From NCBI GenBank assembly GCA_016783285.1, contig JADHWW010000156.1:1-13106 (forward strand): 13,106 nucleotides of DNA, in the 5' to 3' direction. Each line of letters opens with the position of its first letter. Position 1 is the first letter of the stretch. The position numbers and the translations under genes are program-made. The notes under the pieces are model-generated. The model made no database searches and was not told the DNA's origin. It was given only the letters and a program-made list of their open reading frames with translations. Positions 5,952-11,509 of this stretch are shown here, one piece after another. The DNA is from Anaerolineae bacterium (GTDB lineage Bacteria > Chloroflexota > Anaerolineae > B4-G1).

Positions 5952-7109
5952 ATGACAAACAATAAACTGACAATCCAACCGGCACATACCCCTCAAGAAC
6001 GACTAGACTTTATCCACTTTCAATGGCAAGTCTACCCCGACGATCCCTACTGGGTGCCGCCGCTGATCTCTGAACGGGTGGAATTCCTCGACAGAGAGCG
6101 CCATCCTTTCCACCGCCACTCGGAAGTAGAGTTCTTTATAGCCCGTCGTGGCGGCCAGCCCGTGGGCACCATCGCCGCCATCCTGAACAACCGGCACAAT
6201 GAATTCCACGAGGAGCGCGTGGGCTTCTTTGGTCTCTTCGAGGTACTGCCGGACCGGGAGGCGGCCGAGGCACTGCTGGAGACTGCCTGTGACTGGGCGC
6301 GGGAGCGCGGCCTAACCGCCATCCGGGGGCCGATGAACTATTCCACCAACGAGGAATGTGGCCTGCTGGTGGACGGCTGGAATGGCCCGCCGGTAGCAAT
6401 GATGACCTATAACCCGCGCTACTACGTGGACTTTATCGAAGGCGCGAGATTCCACAAGGCGATGGACCTTTTAGCCTACATGCTGGACCTGGCCCCTTTC
6501 GGGCAGCACGGGGAGGGCCTGCCCCCCAAACTGCTCCGCGTGGCCAGGAAGATTGAGCAGCGGGGAAACTTTACCGTGCGCCCGATGGACATGCGCCACT
6601 TTTACGACGAGGTAAACCGCTTCAAGCGCGTCTACAACGCGGCCTGGGAGAAGAACTGGGGTTTCGTGCCCCTGACCGGCGCCGAGATTGACCACACCGC
6701 CGCCGGGCTGAAGCAAATCCTCGACCCCGACATCGTCTGGTTCGCCGAAAAGGACGGCGAGCCCATCGGCGCGATGCTGCCCCTCCCCGACCTGAACCAG
6801 GCGCTGATCCGGGCCTATCCTCGCCCCGGTGTGCCGGAGTGGTGGACGATGGCCAAACTCCTCTGGTACTGGAAGGTACGCCGCTGCGTGGACACCATGC
6901 GCGGCTTTGCCGGCGGCGTCCTGGAAGCCCACCGAGGTCGGGGCGTGGAGGCCGTCCTAATGGTGAAGGTGGCCCAGGCCGCTCTACCCCGCTACCGCTG
7001 GTCCGAGATCTCGTGGATACTGGAAAACAACACCATGATGCGCCGCACAGCCGAAATGCTGGGAGCGCACGTATATCGCACCTACCGCGTCTACGAGAAG
7101 GAACTGTAG
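5952..7109 (+). CDS. GNAT-type N-acetyltransferase, YghO/BcerS-like family
   Basis: A 385-aa protein of the large GNAT-like family that includes E. coli YghO; the family name is given with moderate certainty. The N-terminal half carries PDDPYWVPPL (29-38), VGTIAAILNN (71-80) and RVGFFGLFEVLPD (89-101), then a helix and GPMNYSTNEECGLLVDGW (126-143), a signature of this group. The C-terminal part holds HRGRGVEAVL (327-336), like the acetyl-CoA pyrophosphate loop, and ENNTMMRRTAEMLGAHVYRTYRVYE, a normal GNAT ending. The acceptor is unknown. The ATG at 5952 has GGAG just upstream at tight spacing; GTG 5940 is the alternative. It sits between vapC (17-base gap) and the RNA ligase (12-base gap), suggesting one operon. 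It is much longer than TacT-type acetyltransferase toxins. Confidence 0.85.
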   Translation: MTNNKLTIQPAHTPQERLDFIHFQWQVYPDDPYWVPPLISERVEFLDRERHPFHRHSEVEFFIARRGGQPVGTIAAILNNRHNEFHEERVGFFGLFEVLPDREAAEALLETACDWARERGLTAIRGPMNYSTNEECGLLVDGWNGPPVAMMTYNPRYYVDFIEGARFHKAMDLLAYMLDLAPFGQHGEGLPPKLLRVARKIEQRGNFTVRPMDMRHFYDEVNRFKRVYNAAWEKNWGFVPLTGAEIDHTAAGLKQILDPDIVWFAEKDGEPIGAMLPLPDLNQALIRAYPRPGVPEWWTMAKLLWYWKVRRCVDTMRGFAGGVLEAHRGRGVEAVLMVKVAQAALPRYRWSEISWILENNTMMRRTAEMLGAHVYRTYRVYEKEL

Positions 7110-7121
7110 GAGTGTGATGAA

Positions 7122-8255
7122 ATGCTGAATTTAGACGACCTGCGAATTCGATACGCGATTAATTTCCAACCCGGCGCGGTGGTGAGCGGCGGCGACCTGC
7201 CACCGGCGTTGGCGGGGCTAGAGTTCTACCTTCTATCGAGCAGCGGACGGGTCGTGCTGCGCCAGGGAGAGGAACTGGTGATGGTGCAGTCCTACCCGGA
7301 GATGGAGGCCATCACCGACCCTTCGATAAACTCAGGGCAGGCCCTGAACCAACTGCCCCCTTACCCGATGCTGGCCGAGGTCAAGGCCGACGGCGGCAAC
7401 ATCCGCCTGGTCTACCTGCCCGACCGGGACGCTTTTGCGGCCATCACGCGCGGCGGCCATCTGGACGGCGGCATCACCGCCATCCTGGGCAATCTGTTCG
7501 GGGAGCCGCTGCGGGCCTTCTTCGCCGATCACCCCGAGACGGTGGTCTGCCTCGAATTCATCCGCCACAAGCGAGCGGGGTATCTAGCCGACTATGGCTT
7601 TACGACTCGCTGGCGCGGCCTGCTCGCCGGCTACTTTGTCTTTGACACATTCGACAAAGGGCGCGACGCGGAGGAGGACACACCCTGGCACGGGCGCGAA
7701 CTGCTGGAAGAGTGGTGCGGCCGCTACGGCCTTTCGCTCATCCCCAGCCTGGGCGTCTTCGCGGCCGGGGAGGGGGAGCATCTTGCGCGGGCGCTGGCGG
7801 ACGTGGAGCCGGTGTTCGAGGGGATCGTGCTGAAGGCGGCCGAGGGGCGCGACCGGCAGCGGGTGTACAAAGTACGCTGGGAGCACCTGGGCACGCGCTT
7901 CGCCGAGAAACTGCGCCAGCGGGAGACGGGCAAGGCCGGGCCTCTACCGGCGGTGCGCGACGCTGCCGTCATCGTGGAGCACTTTTGGCAGGGATACGGC
8001 CAGCCGGAACTGGGGCTGGAGCGGGGCATCACCCCGGCCGAGCAGAAGGAACTGGAATCACTACGGGGTGCGCTGGTGCACGCCGCGCAGACGGACAAAC
8101 GCACCATCGGACCGGCGGCCAAGCGGTACAAGACGTTCCTGGAGGGGACGCTGGCGGCGGCCGGTGACTTTAGCGCCGAGGTGCAGGCGGAACTGCGCCA
8201 CCTGATCAAGGCCCGCTCCGGGCGCATCGTGGCCGAGGCGCTGAGGCAGAGATGA
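7122..8255 (+). CDS. ATP-dependent RNA ligase, Rnl3/Pab1020-like
   Basis: A 377-aa covalent nucleotidyltransferase, the usual length of the archaeal-type RNA ligases typified by Pyrococcus Pab1020. Motif I is EVKADGG with K88 as the likely adenylated lysine. Motif III is CLEF (E145, F146), motif IIIa YFVFD (171-175), motif IV EGIVLK (233-238) and motif V VYKVRW (K250, then R252 where a second lysine is usual). The last 110 residues are helical and charged, fitting the family's dimerisation/C-terminal region. Such enzymes seal or circularise RNA with 5'-phosphate and 3'-hydroxyl ends. AGGAG at 7108-7112 sets the ATG; the motif overlaps the stop of the acetyltransferase gene. Residues 67-75 are encoded by a REP-like palindromic repeat. 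A NotI site (7717-7724) lies in the gene. Confidence 0.85.
   Translation: MLNLDDLRIRYAINFQPGAVVSGGDLPPALAGLEFYLLSSSGRVVLRQGEELVMVQSYPEMEAITDPSINSGQALNQLPPYPMLAEVKADGGNIRLVYLPDRDAFAAITRGGHLDGGITAILGNLFGEPLRAFFADHPETVVCLEFIRHKRAGYLADYGFTTRWRGLLAGYFVFDTFDKGRDAEEDTPWHGRELLEEWCGRYGLSLIPSLGVFAAGEGEHLARALADVEPVFEGIVLKAAEGRDRQRVYKVRWEHLGTRFAEKLRQRETGKAGPLPAVRDAAVIVEHFWQGYGQPELGLERGITPAEQKELESLRGALVHAAQTDKRTIGPAAKRYKTFLEGTLAAAGDFSAEVQAELRHLIKARSGRIVAEALRQR
7319..7347 (+). repeat. REP-like palindromic element in frame inside RNA ligase
   Basis: CCCTTCG-N5-CTCAGGGCA (7319-7339) matches a copy on the opposite strand at 8382-8402 at 17 of 21 bases. Here the 3' half also forms a perfect inverted repeat, TCAGGGC-AG-GCCCTGA (7332-7347). 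The element encodes PSINSGQAL (residues 67-75) ahead of the catalytic lysine without breaking the frame. Similar CCTTCG...CTCAGG repeats are widespread in bacterial genomes. Confidence 0.75.
7717..7724. other. GCGGCCGC (NotI recognition sequence)
   Basis: The only GCGGCCGC octamer noticed in the window. It is relevant because a NotI-family endonuclease is encoded about 1.8 kb away. Whether this host's enzyme recognises this octamer is unknown. Confidence 0.9.
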
Positions 8256-8283
8256 GCGTTTATCCGTTCTGTAGTATGACGGG

Positions 8284-8438
8284 TATAATACTTGACGTAC
8301 TTAAATTGGGAGGACGCGCTGATGTCCCCTCCTACGGATGCACGCACGGTGGGGGTGAGGGAAACGGGGCAGGGGACTGCTTGCCCTGAGCCTGCCGAAG
8401 GGGCGTTCGTTTGTGTAATGGCTATCGTTGGTTTATAA
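8284..8438 (+). CDS. Doubtful 38-aa ORF (8322-8438) with TATAAT and SD
   Basis: The 221-base gap between RNA ligase and methyltransferase holds a perfect TATAAT (8284-8289; poor -35), then GGGAGGA (8308-8314) seven bases before an ATG at 8322, then 38 codons to TAA at 8436-8438. The signals look like those of a real gene start. The peptide, however, is low in structure and its middle (ACPEPAEG) is encoded by a REP-like repeat. It may be the 5' stub of a gene whose body was lost when the restriction-modification genes or the repeat arrived. Confidence 0.25.
8382..8402 (-). repeat. REP-like element, second copy, inverted
   Basis: Read on the - strand this is CCCTTCG-GCAGG-CTCAGGGCA, matching the copy at 7319-7339 at 17 of 21 bases. 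It lies in the intergenic region before the methyltransferase. A nearby GGGCA at 8367-8371 can pair with TGCCC at 8382-8386. Confidence 0.75.
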
Positions 8439-8439
8439 T
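8411..8439 (+). promoter_or_regulatory. Probable promoter of the restriction-modification operon
   Basis: TTGTGT (8411-8416) and a perfect TATAAT (8434-8439) are spaced by 17 bases, ending 37 bases before the methyltransferase ATG at 8477. The -35 matches only the first three consensus bases strongly. Because the promoter overlaps the upstream in-frame extension of the methyltransferase ORF, it supports the ATG at 8477 as start. Confidence 0.55.
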
Positions 8440-8476
8440 TAGGTGCGCCACCATTGGGTTAGAGCGGGTCGAGAAC

Positions 8477-9541
8477 ATGACGATAGTTACATCCAACCTG
8501 GCAGAACATTTCTCTGTCTATATGGGGGGGGCGGACCTCTCCCCCCTGTTTATCCTCGGAGACGCGCTGTCCGTTCTCCGACAGTTACCCAGTGCCTCCG
8601 TTGACTGCTGCATGACCAGTCCCCCCTACTGGGGAAAGCGGCAGTACCGTAATGGGGGTATCGGTTTAGAAGCAAACTACAAGGACTACATTTCAAATCT
8701 TATTGCGGTCTTCGAGCAGGTCAAGAGAGTTCTAAAGCCGACAGGATCGTTCTGGCTCAATATCGGAGATAGCTATCATAACAAGCGACTGCTAGGGATT
8801 CCTTGGCGGGTGACCCTGACGCTAATGGACGAACAGGATTGGATTTTGCGCAACAGTGTGATCTGGAACAAAGTCAAGGGGGGCCTCGATAATTCCAAAG
8901 ACCGCCTACGAAACGTCCACGAGAATGTCTTTCATTTCGTCAAAATTCACAAGGGCTACTACTACGACGTAGACGCAATTCGATCCAAGCCAAGACAAAC
9001 GAAGGTCGTCAATGGCGCTGTTGTTTCTGCGACAGGCGTTACAGGCGTTCGGTATAAGCGCCAGATTGAGTTGTCAACGGCACTGACCAACGACGGAAAA
9101 AAGGCCGCCCTGGAGGCCCTGCAAGAAATGCTTGGGAAAGTGAGACTTGGGGAAATATCCGACTTCAGGATGATTATTCGCGGGCAGCAACGGACCACTC
9201 ATTCGGATTCAGAGCGTGTGTCGGGAAGGGCGAGGGAGTTACAGGAAAAGGGTTTCTACTTTCTCGCATACCACCCAAAAGGAAGTAAACCAGGCGACGT
9301 ATGGGATATCCTGCCGGAGGATACACAGAAACGGCGTAGCCACTTCGCGCCTTATCCAGAGGACTTGTGCAAGATACCCATTCTGGCAACTTGTCCACCA
9401 GATGGCATAGTTCTCGACCCTTTCTGTGGCACTGGCACAACAATGCTCGTCGCACGTATGCTATGGCGAAAATCTTTCGGAATTGACATATCCGAGGAGT
9501 ACCTGAAACTTGCGGAAAGAAGGTGTATGAGACTGCTATGA
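8477..9541 (+). CDS. Type II DNA methyltransferase, beta class, probable N4-cytosine
   Basis: A 354-aa DNA methyltransferase. The catalytic motif TSPPYW (47-52) comes first and the SAM-binding motif LDPFCGTGTT (313-322) near the end, the beta-class order. The SPPY form is usual for N4-methylcytosine enzymes. Other family marks are VLKPTGSFWLNIGDSY (85-100), GDVWDI (273-278) and HFAPYPEDL (289-297). The region between about 165 and 265 probably holds the target recognition domain. The ATG at 8477 is chosen because it is the first after the promoter; its SD is weak (GAGAA). A run of eight G (8524-8531) lies at codons 16-19. It is joined by ATGA to the NotI-like endonuclease gene and presumably protects the host from it. 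GC is distinctly lower than in the flanking metabolic genes. Confidence 0.93.
   Translation: MTIVTSNLAEHFSVYMGGADLSPLFILGDALSVLRQLPSASVDCCMTSPPYWGKRQYRNGGIGLEANYKDYISNLIAVFEQVKRVLKPTGSFWLNIGDSYHNKRLLGIPWRVTLTLMDEQDWILRNSVIWNKVKGGLDNSKDRLRNVHENVFHFVKIHKGYYYDVDAIRSKPRQTKVVNGAVVSATGVTGVRYKRQIELSTALTNDGKKAALEALQEMLGKVRLGEISDFRMIIRGQQRTTHSDSERVSGRARELQEKGFYFLAYHPKGSKPGDVWDILPEDTQKRRSHFAPYPEDLCKIPILATCPPDGIVLDPFCGTGTTMLVARMLWRKSFGIDISEEYLKLAERRCMRLL
8524..8531 (+). repeat. Homopolymer G8 near the methyltransferase start
   Basis: Eight consecutive G (8524-8531) fall about 50 bases into the methyltransferase gene, followed within ten bases by a run of six C (8541-8546), so the two can pair. A one-base slip would frameshift nearly the whole protein. 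Confidence 0.9.
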
Positions 9542-10389
9542 GTAAAGTGCTCGAACTGTACGGCGTTTCAACGCGCTCAACGACAGCAGTTGACTGGAAG
9601 GTAGTTTTGGCTCAAGAGACCTGCCCATATCTACATCGCAAGTGCCTGAAAACGAGGAAAAGTGAACCAGAAGTTACCATAGGGACTTGTACTGTCTTGT
9701 ATAGCAGGGGGCGCAAGAAAGTTACCATCTGTCCCCAACGCCTTTTGGAGCGCAACCAAATCTTTATAGATTGTATCCATTTGCTCACCCTTCACGAACC
9801 TGGTAACGAACTGCATATTGTTCGAGAGGTCTCCATTCCAGGAGGCTCCGTAGATTACTTTCTCATATCTGCGAGAGACAAGAAAGTCAGGGATTTCGTG
9901 GGTATTGAACTCCAGGCACTGGACACGACAGGAACGGTTTGGCCAGAACGTCAACGATTTCTACAGGAACACGCTATCGAAATTGATGAAGCGAGAGCGG
10001 ATTTTAGCAGGGGCTTCGCCATGAACTGGAAGATGACAGCGAAGACCATCCTGGTTCAATTACACCACAAAGTGGAGACATTCGAGCACATTAGCAAGCA
10101 CCTAGTATTAGTCACACAAGACCATCTTCTGGACTACATGAGGCGAGCATTTCAATTTGAGCATTTGAATAACGCTCGCATCGGTGACCCTATGCACATC
10201 CACTCGTATAAACTGGACCAGACGGAAGATGGTTCTTTCTGGTTGAACCTCGAATCTCGCTTCAGTACAGATGCCAACGGGATCGCAAAGTGCCTGGGTC
10301 TGCAAGTTAGCCCCAGGATTGAACTTGAGGAGATCATAGCACTCCTGGAATCAAAGATCACGCCAGACACATTGCTCACCCTCCAGTAG
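9538..10389 (+). CDS. Type II restriction endonuclease, NotI family
   Basis: A 283-aa protein with the hallmarks of the NotI endonuclease family. Four cysteines, C29 (TCPYL), C36 (RKC), C51 (GTC) and C65 (ICPQRLL), suit the iron-binding Cys4 domain known in NotI. The catalytic region reads VSIPGGSVDYFL then VGIELQALDTTGTVWPERQRF, giving D106 and E124-X-Q126, the PD-(D/E)XK variant with Gln in place of Lys seen in NotI. NotI cuts GCGGCCGC; relatives may differ, so the specificity here is open. The ATG lies in an ATGA overlap with the methyltransferase stop; GTG 9523 is the other possible start. A sampled line is near 48% GC, in contrast to the surrounding genes, consistent with arrival as a mobile R-M pair. 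It ends 12 bases from the convergent transporter gene. Confidence 0.88.
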   Translation: MSKVLELYGVSTRSTTAVDWKVVLAQETCPYLHRKCLKTRKSEPEVTIGTCTVLYSRGRKKVTICPQRLLERNQIFIDCIHLLTLHEPGNELHIVREVSIPGGSVDYFLISARDKKVRDFVGIELQALDTTGTVWPERQRFLQEHAIEIDEARADFSRGFAMNWKMTAKTILVQLHHKVETFEHISKHLVLVTQDHLLDYMRRAFQFEHLNNARIGDPMHIHSYKLDQTEDGSFWLNLESRFSTDANGIAKCLGLQVSPRIELEEIIALLESKITPDTLLTLQ

Positions 10390-10401
10390 GACACATCCTC
10401 A

Positions 10402-11481
10402 CTATTGCCGTCGCGGCAACACGTGGAACGCATCCCCGGGGAGGTCCAGGAACATCCGGCTCCCTTCCTCGAAAATATCTCCCTCTTGCGGGTCGTAAAC
10501 CACCACCGCGATGAACTGATCGTGGGTCTCGACCTCGTACTCCACGGTCGAGCCCAGGTAGACCACCTGTTTGACCTCGCCCGCGTAACGCCCCTCCTGC
10601 CGGCTCACCCGCACCGCCTCCGGCCGGATGACCAGGTAGACCGGCTCGCCGGCGGCGAACTCCCCCTGGGAGGCAGGGAGGGTCAGCGAACGCCCGAACA
10701 GATCGAACGTCATCTGCCCGTCCATCCGGCCTTGCACGGTGCTCTCGATAAAGTTCGCCCGGCCGATGAAATCGGCGACGAACAGGGAGGCCGGCTGCTG
10801 GTAGATCTCGGATGGCGTGCCGACTTGCTCGATCTGGCCGTCGCGCATGACCACGATGCGGTCGGAAAGAGTCATCGCCTCCGCCTGGTCGTGGGTGACG
10901 TAGACGGTGGTGATGCCCAACCGCTGTTGCAGGCGGCGAATCTCGACGCGCATCTGCACCCGTAACTTGGCGTCGAGATTGGAGAGCGGCTCGTCAAAGA
11001 GCAACACCTGGGGCTGCATGACCAGCGCCCGCGCCAGCGACACCCGTTGCTGCTGCCCGCCCGACAGTTGGTGCGGCATCCGGTCTTCCAACCCCACCAG
11101 GTTCATCAACTGCATCACGATCTCGACACTCTCGCGGATCGCGTCCGCTGGCTGCCTCTTGACCTTGAGGCCGTAGGAGATGTTGTCGAACACCGACATG
11201 TGCGGGAAGAGGGCATAGTTCTGAAAGACCATGGCCATAGGCCGCTTGTTGGGCGGCACATCGTTGATCGCCTCGCCGTCGAGCAGAATCCGGCCCGAGG
11301 TGGGGAACTCGAAACCGGCGATGAGCCGCAGCGTCGTCGTCTTGCCGCAGCCCGACGGCCCTAGTAGCGTCACGAACTCTCCCTGGTTGATTTCGAGGCT
11401 GAGCCCGTTGACGGCCCGCACCTGGCCCCGGCGGCCAAAGGTCTTTACCAGATTGTCTAGCAAGAGTGTGGTGGATTCCAT
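10402..11481 (-). CDS. ABC transporter ATP-binding protein, FbpC/PotA-like
   Basis: A 359-aa ATPase of an importer. Walker A GPSGCGKTT (41-49), Q-loop Q87, signature LSGGQQQR (139-146), Walker B VLLFDEP (159-165) and H-loop H197 are all intact. After about residue 235 comes a regulatory TOBE-type domain (for example VRPEAVRVSR-like VIRPEAVRVS and YLGSTVEYEV). This is the layout of FbpC (ferric iron) and PotA (spermidine/putrescine) ATPases. The fused double permease upstream favours the ferric-iron type, but substrate cannot be fixed without the binding protein. The ATG at 11481 is preceded on its strand by a GAGGTT hexamer array that supplies the ribosome binding site. Its last codons form a small palindrome (10405-10419). 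Confidence 0.93.
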   Translation of the reverse strand: MESTTLLLDNLVKTFGRRGQVRAVNGLSLEINQGEFVTLLGPSGCGKTTTLRLIAGFEFPTSGRILLDGEAINDVPPNKRPMAMVFQNYALFPHMSVFDNISYGLKVKRQPADAIRESVEIVMQLMNLVGLEDRMPHQLSGGQQQRVSLARALVMQPQVLLFDEPLSNLDAKLRVQMRVEIRRLQQRLGITTVYVTHDQAEAMTLSDRIVVMRDGQIEQVGTPSEIYQQPASLFVADFIGRANFIESTVQGRMDGQMTFDLFGRSLTLPASQGEFAAGEPVYLVIRPEAVRVSRQEGRYAGEVKQVVYLGSTVEYEVETHDQFIAVVVYDPQEGDIFEEGSRMFLDLPGDAFHVLPRRQ

Positions 11482-11509
11482 AACCTCAACCTTAACCTCA
11501 ACCTCAGTC
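11482..11509 (-). promoter_or_regulatory. Hexamer repeat acting as ribosome binding region of the ATPase
   Basis: The 28-base gap between permease and ATPase reads, on the - strand, as successive near-identical hexamers (GAGACT, GAGGTT, GAGGTT, AAGGTT, GAGGTT) ending directly at the ATG. Each GAGG/AAGG resembles the Shine-Dalgarno core, so several registers are possible; the copies 6-20 bases upstream are best placed. Confidence 0.6.

Noticed and set aside
5952..7109. The GNAT protein as a TacT-type acetyltransferase toxin
   Set aside because: At 385 aa it is more than twice the size of such toxins, and the VapC gene already has its own antitoxin.
10405..10419. Inverted repeat TTGCCG-TCG-CGGCAA at the convergent gene junction, as a terminator
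   Set aside because: It lies inside the last codons of the ATPase and no T-run follows on either strand, so intrinsic termination is not supported.
10405..11364. Open frames on the + strand opposite the ABC ATPase
   Set aside because: The - strand carries every ABC motif; the + strand frames have no domain and are shadows.
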